This document shows positions 38,816 to 48,598 of a DNA stretch of 64,000 bases, piece by piece. Origin of the DNA: UBA5436 sp050951845. GTDB lineage: Bacteria > Bacillota > Clostridia > Saccharofermentanales > DTU023. The notes under the pieces were generated by a model, which made no database searches, was not told where the DNA came from, and saw only the letters and a program-made list of their open reading frames with translations. Both the position numbers and the translations under genes were made by a program. Every line of letters begins with the position of its first letter. The first letter of the stretch is position 1. The stretch spans positions 310,001 through 374,000 of the forward strand of contig JBMNJV010000006.1 in assembly GCA_050951845.1 (NCBI GenBank), written 5' to 3'.

Positions 38816-40930
38816 TTAGTTACTATCCTTAATTTTGCCAAATATAGTTACCCAGGTCCGGAGACCATTGTCCAGGGTGATGCCGGTAAATATCATTGTA
38901 TCAAAATAAGACCTCAGCATATTACTATTGTGTGAAGGAGAATTTTTCCAACCTTCAAAAACAGCTTCTACATCCCTATGTTTTTTTGCAATATTTTCAC
39001 CGGCTGCATAACTATATCCTGTAGGCACTGCTGTGTCCCAACTTGATCCATCCGGTCTGGTATGGGAAAACTCATAGGTAATTTCAGCAGCTCGGATGTT
39101 CCCGCCTTCAAGCCAGTTATAGTCATAAGCAAGAGGTGCGGCACCGTTATTTTTCCTGTGTTGATTGATTAAATCTAAAAACTGTTCCATTTCACCATAT
39201 GTTAACGGTGTTCCTTCAACGACGGTTCCGTCAACTCCAATAAAACTGGTCTGATTTGTTACAAATTGATCAGGAGTATTTCTTCTTAGTTGTGAACGGT
39301 AAACATAACCGGTTTGACCTTGATATTGAACCTTCAACCAATTATCTTGCCATATTCCGCTGACATAAGTATAATTCGTATACTTGCCCAGAACACTTCC
39401 GTTAGGAGCACTTCTGACATTAGTATTCGGAATAACATAGCCGGCGTATGTGATCGGAGTCTCAGATAATATATGACGATAAACCGCCATATCAATTCCG
39501 TTTTTATTCTCTATAATATAATCTCCGATGACTCTGCCTTTAATAAAATCTCCTCTGGACATTATTCCGGTTATGTGGTTCAAGTTTTTATAATTTCTGA
39601 GATTGGTATCTGATTTGGCATAACGCACCTGAATGATCGGGTCTTTACACAGTTTTTCAATCTGGATATAAAAATACTTGAAAGAACATCCTCTTTGAGG
39701 ATAATAAAACTTAACCCAATTACCATTCATCGTTCCTGAAATTTCCATACCGATTGGCAGTGTATAAAAGACAACACTAGTAACATTGGGAGCAATATAT
39801 GCATCGGTATCACCGGTTAAATATCCGGTAACTGTTAAAGGTTCCGTTTGAGTATTTGAATTATAGACGTAATTCATCTGATTATTTCTTTTGAAATAAA
39901 GCCAATTTCCGGCAACATTTGCATCTGCGTAAATCGGCATCTCCAATGTTTCGGCAACTTGCCCGTTGGGACTTTTGCGCAAGTTAGATCCCGCTTTAAT
40001 ATAAACACTTCTTTGTTCAATAGGGCTATCTTGCAGTAAGGGTACATAGACATAGCCTGTGCTGCCATTGTATGTAAATTTGACCCAATCTCCTACCAGA
40101 ACACCCTTAACTTGATCACCTCGGATAACTGTTCCGATAACATCCCTTCCGGGGAAACTACGAACATTAATATTAGTTTTCGCATAACCGGTAATCGGCG
40201 GGTTATTGGTTGTTGTTACGCTATTTGCCACATAAGCCGTAGCTCCGTTATAGGTGAACTTGAGCCAGGCTCCTTCGATTGTGCCTTGAACAAACAAAGG
40301 CATTTTGAGAGTTGTTATCGGAGTGCCGTTCGGTGCATTTCTGATGATCGAATTAGCGTAGATATAGCGTGTTACTTGTGACTGTCTTGAACTGCGGGAT
40401 TGTGCCGGTGAGTCCTTCGTTTCATCAGATTGAGCATCCTCATTTGATTCAGCTGTTGCTGATTCTTCTTTTGCTGATTCTTGTTGTTCTTCCGACATTA
40501 CTTCTGTTGGTGCCGGTTGTTCTGCCGCTTCTGATTCTTCCGCGGCGGTTTCTTCGGTTGAAGTTTCTTGTTCAACTGTTGTTTCTTCAGTCCTTAATTC
40601 CGGTTCTTCCGCTATCGTTTCTGTACTCGTTGATTCTTCTGAAGCAACAGTGTTTTCAGGTGAAATCGTTTCAGAATCGCTCGTTGCTTCTTCTGATAAC
40701 ACTTCGTCTGTTTCAGATTCGGTTAGTGCAGCAGTTTCCGGACTGTCAGCTAAGTCTTCACTTTCAGTTGTTTCCGCAACATCATCAACTGCTTCTATCG
40801 TTTCAACAATTTCTGTATTATCTTCCAATGTCTCTGCTTTTACATCGACTGAGAAAACACTTGTTAACACTATCGAGATCAATAGAAACCAAATTAAGTT
40901 CCTGATAACCTTGTTTTTTTGCTTAAACAT
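38816..40930 (-). CDS. Secreted SH3-repeat protein with CAP domain
   Basis: 704 residues: signal peptide, acidic stalk to about 185, six SH3-like modules, then CAP from about 570. The CAP tetrad is intact (FSHTRPDG, GENIAKK, VFEGWKNS, PSHNSNML). The module order (RYIYANS, GYAKTNI, VYIKAGS, GYLTGDT, RYAKSDT, GYVIPNT) equals that of the other three CAP proteins, but sequence divergence is greater, so it is an older copy. GAGGG precedes the ATG. A truncated CAP relic lies just upstream. Confidence 0.9.
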   Translation of the reverse strand: MFKQKNKVIRNLIWFLLISIVLTSVFSVDVKAETLEDNTEIVETIEAVDDVAETTESEDLADSPETAALTESETDEVLSEEATSDSETISPENTVASEESTSTETIAEEPELRTEETTVEQETSTEETAAEESEAAEQPAPTEVMSEEQQESAKEESATAESNEDAQSDETKDSPAQSRSSRQSQVTRYIYANSIIRNAPNGTPITTLKMPLFVQGTIEGAWLKFTYNGATAYVANSVTTTNNPPITGYAKTNINVRSFPGRDVIGTVIRGDQVKGVLVGDWVKFTYNGSTGYVYVPLLQDSPIEQRSVYIKAGSNLRKSPNGQVAETLEMPIYADANVAGNWLYFKRNNQMNYVYNSNTQTEPLTVTGYLTGDTDAYIAPNVTSVVFYTLPIGMEISGTMNGNWVKFYYPQRGCSFKYFYIQIEKLCKDPIIQVRYAKSDTNLRNYKNLNHITGIMSRGDFIKGRVIGDYIIENKNGIDMAVYRHILSETPITYAGYVIPNTNVRSAPNGSVLGKYTNYTYVSGIWQDNWLKVQYQGQTGYVYRSQLRRNTPDQFVTNQTSFIGVDGTVVEGTPLTYGEMEQFLDLINQHRKNNGAAPLAYDYNWLEGGNIRAAEITYEFSHTRPDGSSWDTAVPTGYSYAAGENIAKKHRDVEAVFEGWKNSPSHNSNMLRSYFDTMIFTGITLDNGLRTWVTIFGKIKDSN

Positions 40931-40966
40931 ATTACCCTCTCTCTCTAATTACTTAGTATTCTATTA

Positions 40967-41227
40967 TCAAGGTTCTGTTCTGCTAAGTAAAGTCAACCAT
41001 GTTCTAACACTATTGTTCAGTGTGATATCGGTAATCATTACGGCATTAAAATCAGGATTCAACATATTTTTATTGTGTTCTTCTGAATTTTTCCAACCTT
41101 TAAATACGAATTCTACAGTAGGATAACCCCTTAAAATATTTTCATCATACCAAAAAACAGAATACGTCGGGACTGCAGTGTCCAAAGTTTCTGTCATTCA
41201 GTAGCCTCTGTAATTTCAGTATTTTCT
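40967..41227 (-). pseudogene. CAP-protein relic with most of the gene deleted
   Basis: The minus-strand frame 40967-41197 encodes only the last 76 residues of a CAP protein (ENILRGYPTVEFVFKGWKNSEEHNKNMLNPDF...). Directly upstream a scrap, Glu-Ile-Thr-Glu-Ala-Thr-Glu then stop, matches the stalk of the CAP gene at 31885. So the signal peptide, SH3 modules and first half of CAP were removed by one internal deletion. There is no signal peptide and no convincing ribosome site. The flanking DNA before it equals that upstream of 31885, which places it as the counterpart of that gene. Confidence 0.85.
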
Positions 41228-41272
41228 TAAAGTTATTCTCACAATTCTTTCATGTGATACTAATAAAAAAAC

Positions 41273-41315
41273 AGCATACATACCCATATATAGATTCTAT
41301 ACCGGCATGTATGCT
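41273..41315 (-). terminator. Rho-independent terminator of the second Ltp-type gene
   Basis: On the minus strand the stem AGCATACATGCC...GTATGCT is followed by GTTTTTTTA. It lies about 30 bases after the stop at 41343 and is the counterpart of 34246-34292. Confidence 0.78.
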
Positions 41316-41342
41316 TTAAACGATTTATTGTCGGATTAATTG

Positions 41343-43640
41343 TTATTTGAATATTACATCTACTGCGTATCTGGCTTGATCTTGAGTAAACATGGTAGCA
41401 GCTTCTGATGACAATTGATCATACAGATTTTGTTTATTCCAATCAGGGAATGTTTTTAAGAAACCTCTGCCCGATTTAACAGCCTCCTGATACCAATTGG
41501 CACCACAATTTTCGGTAGCATATTGTGCTGCTTTCTCACTAAATTTTTCAAATAATAATTGTTCGTATAAATCTTGTTTTGAAAAAGATATTATTTTTAA
41601 ATATTGTTTTGCCACAGATAAAGCATTTTTATATTCATTAGTTACGGTTGATCCATATGAAGCAGTATAACTTACGCCATATGATGACGGTTTATAATCT
41701 CTGATATCTGATTTATAAACATATTGTGTAATTCCGCGGTAATCAACTTTCAACCAATCTCCTTGCCAAACACCTGTTATATCATTTGTGAATCTATGGC
41801 TATCGTAACTGTTGCCATTTGGTTCAAAATATTTTTTGGCATTTGCCATAACATAACCTTTATAGGTTACAGGCTTGGTTGAAACTAAACTGTAGTATAC
41901 AGTTGCTTTCTTGTTATTATAAGTAAATACAACTTTATTGCCGATCAATTGTCCGGATACCGGTCGTCCTTTGAATAATGTTCCGATAACCGAATTATCA
42001 CTATAACTTCTGACAGACAAGTTTTGACTTGCATACCCGGTTACTTTAACCGGATCTTTTTGCAATAATGTGGCATAAACATAAGCATTTTTTCCGTTAT
42101 AGGTAAATCTTACCATGTTACCGACCAAAACACCTTTGACCTGACGACCTAACGCTAATGTTCCGATCACTGATCCACTCGGGGTATTTCTTACATTCAA
42201 TTTTTGTTTAGCATAACCTGCCATAGCAGGATTGCTTGTCGTGGTTACACCCATCGCTACATAAGCGGCCTTACCGTTATAGGTAAATCTGAGCCAGGAG
42301 CCTTGTATTGTACCGGTTACAAAAAGCGGACGCCATAAAGTGGTCACCACGCTGCCGTTCGGCGCATTTCTGACTACTGATTTAGCATAGATATAGCATG
42401 TTGTTTGAATCGGCGTTCCTTGCAGCAACGATGCATAAACATAGCCGGTTTGTCCTTTATAAGTGAACCTGACCGAATTTCCAACCAGCACACCTTTAAC
42501 TTCGTAACCTTTGGCAATCGTACCCAAAACCGCTCCACCCGGAGTTTTTCTTACGTTAATTGCATTCTTGGCATAACCGGTGATCGGCGGATTATTGGAT
42601 GTTGTTACACCTTGTGCTACATAAGCTGCCTTGCCGTTATAAATAAATCTGATCCAGGAACCATGAATTGTACCGGTCACAAACAACGGCATTTTGAGCG
42701 TTGTAATCACACTGCCGTTTGGTGCATTTCTGACTACCGAATTAGCATAAATATAGCATGTTATTTGAATCGGCGTTCCTTGCAACGTAGAAACATAAAC
42801 ATAACCGGTTTGGCCATTATAAGTAAATCTGGCCCTGTTACCGACCAGAACACCTTTGACTTCGTAACCTTTGGGAATGGTACCTAAAACTGTTGCACCG
42901 GAAGCATTTCTTACATTAACCGCACTCTTCGCATAACCGGTTATCGCCGGATTATTGGTCGTTGTCACGCTTGTTGCTACATAAGCTGCATTGCCGTTAT
43001 AAGTAAATCTGAACCAGGATCCTTGTATTGTACCTGTCACGAACAGCGGCATTTTGAGCGTAGTAATTACGCTGCCGTTAGGTGCACTTCTGATTATTGA
43101 ATTAGCATAGATATAGCGTGTTACTTGTGATTGTATTGAACGAGCTGCAGGTTTCGGAGCAGTAACAACTTCATCAGATTGAGTGCTATCATTTACTGTT
43201 TCACTTAACGATTCTTCGACTGCTTCTTGTGCTTCTGCTACAACTTCTTCGATTGATTCCGGTTGTTCTTCGGTTGATGCAGGTTGTTCTTCCTCTGATT
43301 CTGCGATTGCAGTTTCTTCAGGTGAGATTTCCGGTTCTTGAACTTCTGCTTGTTCTTGAACTTCTGTCGATTCTTCAACTTCTGTACTCTCTGCCGATTC
43401 CACTTCTGTTGGTACCGGGTCAGTCGGTGTAACGACTTGTTCCTCTCCAGCAAGTGTTTCCGAACTTTCTGTTAAGTCCTCACTTGCCGTTGTTTCAGCA
43501 ATTTCATCAATTGTTTCTACAGTTTCTGAAGTTTCAATTATTTCAGCATTTACACTAATTGAAGAGATGTTTGTAAATACCAATGAAAATAAGAGAACCC
43601 AAACAATAGTTTTAAGAATCATATTGTTTTTCTTAATCAT
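41343..43640 (-). CDS. Secreted SH3-repeat protein with two Ltp-type C-terminal repeats
   Basis: 765 residues: signal peptide, Glu-rich stalk to about 170, eight SH3-like modules, then two Ltp-type repeats (ALSVAKQYLKIISFSKQDLYEQL and KSGRGFLKTFPDWNKQNLYDQL). It is the paralogue of 34321-36252 with one extra pair of modules, so stalk length differs between copies. AAGGAGG precedes the ATG and its own promoter-like element lies at 43695-43723. Its function is not known; Ltp repeats are linked to phage superinfection exclusion in Streptococcus phages. Confidence 0.88.
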   Translation of the reverse strand: MIKKNNMILKTIVWVLLFSLVFTNISSISVNAEIIETSETVETIDEIAETTASEDLTESSETLAGEEQVVTPTDPVPTEVESAESTEVEESTEVQEQAEVQEPEISPEETAIAESEEEQPASTEEQPESIEEVVAEAQEAVEESLSETVNDSTQSDEVVTAPKPAARSIQSQVTRYIYANSIIRSAPNGSVITTLKMPLFVTGTIQGSWFRFTYNGNAAYVATSVTTTNNPAITGYAKSAVNVRNASGATVLGTIPKGYEVKGVLVGNRARFTYNGQTGYVYVSTLQGTPIQITCYIYANSVVRNAPNGSVITTLKMPLFVTGTIHGSWIRFIYNGKAAYVAQGVTTSNNPPITGYAKNAINVRKTPGGAVLGTIAKGYEVKGVLVGNSVRFTYKGQTGYVYASLLQGTPIQTTCYIYAKSVVRNAPNGSVVTTLWRPLFVTGTIQGSWLRFTYNGKAAYVAMGVTTTSNPAMAGYAKQKLNVRNTPSGSVIGTLALGRQVKGVLVGNMVRFTYNGKNAYVYATLLQKDPVKVTGYASQNLSVRSYSDNSVIGTLFKGRPVSGQLIGNKVVFTYNNKKATVYYSLVSTKPVTYKGYVMANAKKYFEPNGNSYDSHRFTNDITGVWQGDWLKVDYRGITQYVYKSDIRDYKPSSYGVSYTASYGSTVTNEYKNALSVAKQYLKIISFSKQDLYEQLLFEKFSEKAAQYATENCGANWYQEAVKSGRGFLKTFPDWNKQNLYDQLSSEAATMFTQDQARYAVDVIFK

Positions 43641-43694
43641 TTATTATCCTCCTTTTTGGATATAACTTTTGTGTCATACAAATTATATTGGATT

Positions 43695-43723
43695 ATTGTA
43701 AAGAACCGGTTAAATAAAACCAA
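43695..43723 (-). promoter_or_regulatory. Candidate promoter of the gene at 41343-43640
   Basis: On the minus strand, TTGGTT and TACAAT are 17 bases apart, about 55 bases before the ATG, and just downstream of the previous gene's terminator. Only moderate similarity to consensus. Confidence 0.4.
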
Positions 43724-43834
43724 TTTCATATAAAACAACAACATAATCGCTTCCATCTCAATATCAGGTTGTTAATTTGGTTTATTTGTTCCGTTCTGTA
43801 TCGTTTCGCTCTCAACTGACTTATACAATAAAAA

Positions 43835-43866
43835 AACAGCGTACCGGCTGAAACAGGCACGCTGTT
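43835..43866 (-). terminator. Rho-independent terminator of the X-type gene
   Basis: On the minus strand AACAGCGTGCC, a loop TGTTTCA, then GGTACGCTGTT and a run TTTTTATT. This is the clearest terminator of the island, 70 bases after the stop at 43938. Confidence 0.88.
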
Positions 43867-43937
43867 ATGAAATCTGGTTTTATGTGTTTGTCTCAAGTTC
43901 AGAGTGTATTAATTCAAATATGGATCATATCTGAAAA

Positions 43938-46106
43938 TTATTTAATTGCACCACATTCGCAGACATAATCGATACTTTCCAGATATTGAGGTTCTTTAAC
44001 ATAGATCGTCCAAGGAATTGTGGGTTTATCACGAACTCCGTCCCATTCAATTGACGGAACATAATTTCCATGCTGAGTCGAAATGTCATTAGCAAAACAA
44101 TAATCATCATAAATATCCATATCTTCCGGACTTTTTGCAATATATCCGGTTGCAAAGTAGTAAGCTATTCCGCCATACTCTTGTACACCCACAGGAAGAG
44201 TTTCACCATTGCCATATTCCGGATCACTTACATCAAGTGCCATAATTATTGTATCTTTAAAATAGCCATCAGATATTTTCTCTTTTTTATAAACTGATCT
44301 CCAATTATGTTGATGACTGAGGGTGGGAACTGTAGAACTTAATTCCACACAAGCTGAGTAAGCTATGTAGCCTTTTTGATAAGTAAAATGAAACCATTTG
44401 TCTTTAATATAACCATTTTCTGCAAGAAATGTTTGCTCAGATATTTCGATTATGCGACCTAAAGGCTTAGGTTTAGTGCGAATAATTGAATTAGCTGCTA
44501 CATATCTAGCCATATAGACAGCATTCTGTTGGAGGAATGAAGCATCCACATAACCGGTTTCATTATTAAAATGAATCTTTATATTATTACCTACTAAAAC
44601 ACCTTGCACCTGGAAACCGATTGGAATTATATGAGTAATTATTCCACCCGGTGTTTTTCTGACATTAACAGTTCGATTGATATAACCTGATATCGGCGGG
44701 TTATTCGCGGTTGTTACACCTGCAGCGACATAAGCAGTACTCCCGTTATAATTAAACTTAATCCATGCACCTTCTCTCGTACCTTTAATCAATACCGGTC
44801 GCCATAAAGTAGTGATTTCCTCTCCGTTCGGTGCACCTCGGATAATTGAATTCGCATAGATATAACATGTTACTTGAACCGGTGTTGCTTGTAACATGGA
44901 TACGTAAACATAAGCTGTTTGCCCCTTATAAGTGAAGCGTACCATATTGCCTGCCAAAACACCGTTGACCCGATTTCCTAAAGGAAGTACACCAAGAACT
45001 GATCCTCCGGGAGCATTGCGCACGTTAACTGCACTCTTAGCATAACCGGTAATCGGCGGGTTATCGGTTGTCGTTACACTATTTGCTACATAAGCATCAT
45101 TTCCGTTATAGGTAAACTTGAGCCAGGCTCCTTCAATTGTTCCTTGAACAAACAAAGGCATTTTGAGAGTTGTTATTGCGCTGCCGTTCGGTGCACTTCT
45201 GATGATTGAATTGGCATAGATATAACGTGTTACTTGAACCGGTGTTGCTTGTAACATGGATACGTAAACATAAGCTGTTTGCCCTTTATAAGTGAAGCGT
45301 ACCATATTGCCTACCAAAACACCGTTGACCCGATTACCTAAAGGAAGTACCCCAAGAACTGATCCCCCGGGAGCATTGCGTACGTTAACTGCGCTTTTCG
45401 CATAACCGGTAATCGGCGGGTTACCGGTTGTCGTTACGCTGTTTGCCACATAGGCTGTAGCTCCGTTAAAGCTAAACCTGAGCCAGGCTCCTTCAATTGT
45501 TCCTTGAACAAACAAAGGCATTTTCAGAGTTGTTATCGGACTGCCGTTCGGTGCACTTCTGATTATGGAATTAGCATAAATATAGCGTGTTACCTGTGAT
45601 TGTCTTGAACGGCGGGATTGTATCGGTGAGTCCTTCGTTTCAACAGATTGAGCATCCTCATTTGATTCTGCTGTTATTGACTCTTCTGTTGCAACGGTGT
45701 TTTCAGTTAAAGTCGTTTTAGAATCGCTTGTTTCTTCTTCGGATGTTTCTGACTCAGTGATATCAGTAGCAGTTTCCGGACTGTCAGCTAAATCCTCACT
45801 TTCTGTTGTTTCTGCAATCTCAGATATACCGGAAGCTTCCGGTATATCAGTAATTTCTGTTGCCGGATTTGCCATTACACCTGATCCAACGGATTGAGTT
45901 GGTTCAGATATTTCTGTTTCTGTATCTGTTTCTTCTGTTGTTTCCGTTGATCTTGTTATTTCATCAAGCTCTGCTTTTTTTCCAGTTTCAGCACTCTCTT
46001 CCAACGTCTCTGCTTTTACAGCAACTGAAAAAACACTTGTGAACACTATTGAAAGCAATAAAAGCATCACAAAGAAATTTGTAACAGTATTCTTTTTTCT
46101 TAACAT
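43938..46106 (-). CDS. Secreted SH3-repeat protein with unidentified Cys-containing C-terminal domain (X-type)
   Basis: 722 residues: signal peptide, Glu/Thr stalk to about 165, seven SH3-like modules to about 600, then about 120 residues I do not recognise. It starts with HQHNW and ends YVCECGAIK, with two Cys one residue apart, which hints at a small metal-binding unit together with the His pair. GAGGAT precedes the ATG. It lies between CAP and Ltp genes, and a relic of its C-terminus is found at the same place in the other block (36564-36617). I call it X only as a label. Confidence 0.85.
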   Translation of the reverse strand: MLRKKNTVTNFFVMLLLLSIVFTSVFSVAVKAETLEESAETGKKAELDEITRSTETTEETDTETEISEPTQSVGSGVMANPATEITDIPEASGISEIAETTESEDLADSPETATDITESETSEEETSDSKTTLTENTVATEESITAESNEDAQSVETKDSPIQSRRSRQSQVTRYIYANSIIRSAPNGSPITTLKMPLFVQGTIEGAWLRFSFNGATAYVANSVTTTGNPPITGYAKSAVNVRNAPGGSVLGVLPLGNRVNGVLVGNMVRFTYKGQTAYVYVSMLQATPVQVTRYIYANSIIRSAPNGSAITTLKMPLFVQGTIEGAWLKFTYNGNDAYVANSVTTTDNPPITGYAKSAVNVRNAPGGSVLGVLPLGNRVNGVLAGNMVRFTYKGQTAYVYVSMLQATPVQVTCYIYANSIIRGAPNGEEITTLWRPVLIKGTREGAWIKFNYNGSTAYVAAGVTTANNPPISGYINRTVNVRKTPGGIITHIIPIGFQVQGVLVGNNIKIHFNNETGYVDASFLQQNAVYMARYVAANSIIRTKPKPLGRIIEISEQTFLAENGYIKDKWFHFTYQKGYIAYSACVELSSTVPTLSHQHNWRSVYKKEKISDGYFKDTIIMALDVSDPEYGNGETLPVGVQEYGGIAYYFATGYIAKSPEDMDIYDDYCFANDISTQHGNYVPSIEWDGVRDKPTIPWTIYVKEPQYLESIDYVCECGAIK

Positions 46107-46158
46107 TTTATCCTCTTCTTTATAAATATTATTCTTTTCTTTATCAAAACAATATTGC

Positions 46159-48480
46159 TCACCAAGATTCAGTTTTGCTAAACAACGTTACCCATGTTCT
46201 AATGCCATCGTTCAGTGTGAGACCGGTAAACATTACGGCATTAAAATTAGGATTCAACATATTTTCATTGTGTCCTTCTGAATTTTTCCAACCTTCAAAT
46301 ACATGTTCTACATTCAAATAGCCCCATGCAATATTTTCACCCATCCAAGAAACATAATCTGACGGGACTGCTGTGAAACAGCTTGAACCGTCCGGTCGGG
46401 TATGGGAAAACTCATATGCAATTTCAGCAGCTCGTATATTTCCGCCAGCAAGCCAATTGTAGTCATAAACAAGAGGTGCAGCTCCGTTATTTTTCCTGTG
46501 TTGATTGATTAAAGCTAAAAACCGTTCCATCTCACCGTATGTCAAAGCTGTCCCTTCAACGACTGTTCCATCTACTCCGGTAAAGCTGGTCTGGTTTGTA
46601 ACTGCTTGATTGGGATTATTATTTCTTAGTTGTGCGCGATAAATATATCCGGTTCGCCCTCGGTATTGAATTTTCAACCAATTGCCCTGCCATGTTCCGC
46701 TGACATAAGTATATTGTGAATACCTGCCTAAAACACTTCCGTTAGGGGCACTCCTGACATTTGTATTCGGAATGGCATATCCGGCATATTGAATCGGAGT
46801 TGCTGATAAATTATGACGATAAACCGCCATGTCAATGCCGTTTTTATTCTCTATAATATAGTCACCAATGACTCTGCCTTTAATAAATTCGCCTCTCGAC
46901 ATTTTACCGACTATATGCTTTAAATTATTGTAATTTCTGACATTAGTATCTGACTTGGCATAACGTACCTGAATTATCGGATCTTTACGCAGTGTTCCGA
47001 TATGGACATAACAAGTTTGAGAACACCAATATCCTTCGAATATGAATTCAACCCAATTGCCGTTCATTGTCCCTGAAATTTCCATACCGATTGGCAGTTC
47101 TTCATAGATTTCACTATTTATATCAGGAGAAACTCGTGCGTTGGTATCACCCCTTAAATATCCGGTTACAGTTAAAGGGGTAGTTTGAGTATTTGAATTA
47201 TATACATAATTCAGCCGGCTATTTCTTTGGAAATAGAGCCAATTACCCGCAACATTTACTTTTACATATATCGGCATATCTAATTTCTCTATTACCTGAC
47301 CATTGGGACTGTTACGTAAATTTGATCCTGCTTTGATATAAACATATTTTTGTTCAACAGGACTATCTTGGAGTAAGGGTACATAGACATAGCCTGTACT
47401 GCCGTTATAAGTAAATTTGACCCAGTTGCCGACCAGAACGCCTTTGACTTGGTCACCTCTGATTACTGTACCGATAACTGCTCCGCCCGGGGTTTTTCTT
47501 ACATTAATTGCACTTTTGGCATATCCGGTAATCGGCGGGTTATTGGTTGTGGTCACGCTCATTGCCACATAGGCAGTACTTCCGTTATAGGTGAATTTGA
47601 GCCAGGCACCCTGGATTGTACCGGTCACGAACAACGGCATTTTAAGAGTAGTTATTATACTGCCGTTTGGTGAACTCCTGATGATCGAATTGGCATAAAT
47701 ATAGCGTGTTACTTGTGACTGTCTTGAACGGCGGGATTGTGCCGGTGAATCCTTCGTTTCATCAGACTGAGCATCCTCATTTGATTCAGCTGTTGCTGAT
47801 TCTTCTTGCTCTGTTACTGACTCTTCTTGCTCTGTTGCTGACTCTTCTTGCTCTGCTCCGGATTTATCTGTTGGTGCCGGCTGTTCTGCCGGTTCTGATT
47901 CTTCTGAGACTGTTTCTTCGGTTGAAGTTTCTTGTTCAACTGTTGTTTCTTCAGTCCTTACTTCAGGTTCTTCCGCTATTGTTTCTTCACTCGTTGATTC
48001 TTCTGTAGTAACAGTGTTTTCAGGTGAAGTACCTTCGGAATCGCTCGTTGCTTCTTCTGATAACACTTCGTCTGTTTCAGATTCGGTGAGTGCAACGGCA
48101 GTTTCCGGACTGTCAGCCAAGTCCTCGCTTTCAGTTATTTCTGCAATTTCATCAACTGCTTCGATCGTTTCTGCAATCTCAGCTATATCGGAAGCTTCCG
48201 GTATATCAGTAATTTCGATAGCCGGATCAGTTATTACATCTGATTCAACGGGTTGTGTTGGTTCAGATATTGCTGTTTCTTCTGTTTCTTCTGTTTCTTC
48301 TGTTTCTTCTGTTGTTTCCGTTGATCCTATTATTTCAGCAAGCTCTGTTGTTTTTCCAGTTTCAGCATTCTCTTCCAACGTCTCTGCTTTTACATCGACT
48401 GAGAAAACACTTGTGAACACTATTGAGATTAATAGAATCCAAATTATGTTTCTGATCACAGTATTCTTTCGCTTTACCAT
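46159..48480 (-). CDS. Secreted SH3-repeat protein with CAP domain
   Basis: 773 residues: signal peptide, the longest stalk of the CAP paralogues (to about 250, with EET and EQEES repeats), six SH3-like modules, then CAP with intact tetrad (FSHTRPDG, GENIAWG, VFEGWKNS, EGHNENML). The SH3 part is near identical to that of 36630-38801, whose CAP has lost two tetrad residues, so this is the likely functional twin. GGGGATGG precedes the ATG. It is 52 bases upstream of the X-type gene, so they may be co-transcribed. Confidence 0.9.
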   Translation of the reverse strand: MVKRKNTVIRNIIWILLISIVFTSVFSVDVKAETLEENAETGKTTELAEIIGSTETTEETEETEETEETAISEPTQPVESDVITDPAIEITDIPEASDIAEIAETIEAVDEIAEITESEDLADSPETAVALTESETDEVLSEEATSDSEGTSPENTVTTEESTSEETIAEEPEVRTEETTVEQETSTEETVSEESEPAEQPAPTDKSGAEQEESATEQEESVTEQEESATAESNEDAQSDETKDSPAQSRRSRQSQVTRYIYANSIIRSSPNGSIITTLKMPLFVTGTIQGAWLKFTYNGSTAYVAMSVTTTNNPPITGYAKSAINVRKTPGGAVIGTVIRGDQVKGVLVGNWVKFTYNGSTGYVYVPLLQDSPVEQKYVYIKAGSNLRNSPNGQVIEKLDMPIYVKVNVAGNWLYFQRNSRLNYVYNSNTQTTPLTVTGYLRGDTNARVSPDINSEIYEELPIGMEISGTMNGNWVEFIFEGYWCSQTCYVHIGTLRKDPIIQVRYAKSDTNVRNYNNLKHIVGKMSRGEFIKGRVIGDYIIENKNGIDMAVYRHNLSATPIQYAGYAIPNTNVRSAPNGSVLGRYSQYTYVSGTWQGNWLKIQYRGRTGYIYRAQLRNNNPNQAVTNQTSFTGVDGTVVEGTALTYGEMERFLALINQHRKNNGAAPLVYDYNWLAGGNIRAAEIAYEFSHTRPDGSSCFTAVPSDYVSWMGENIAWGYLNVEHVFEGWKNSEGHNENMLNPNFNAVMFTGLTLNDGIRTWVTLFSKTESW
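48275..48312 (-). repeat. 9-bp tandem repeat in the stalk of a CAP gene
   Basis: Four copies of TTTCTTCTG (plus strand) encode Glu-Glu-Thr repeats. The unit keeps the frame, so copy number changes would alter stalk length only. Confidence 0.75.
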
Positions 48481-48598
48481 CTTGCCATCCCCCTATCCAG
48501 TTATACTGTAGTCGTAATTTGTTTTACTATCCTTATCAACTTTTATCTGCTTTTATAAGAGTCATCAATATTCTTTGCGTGATTGTTTTATGTCTGTC

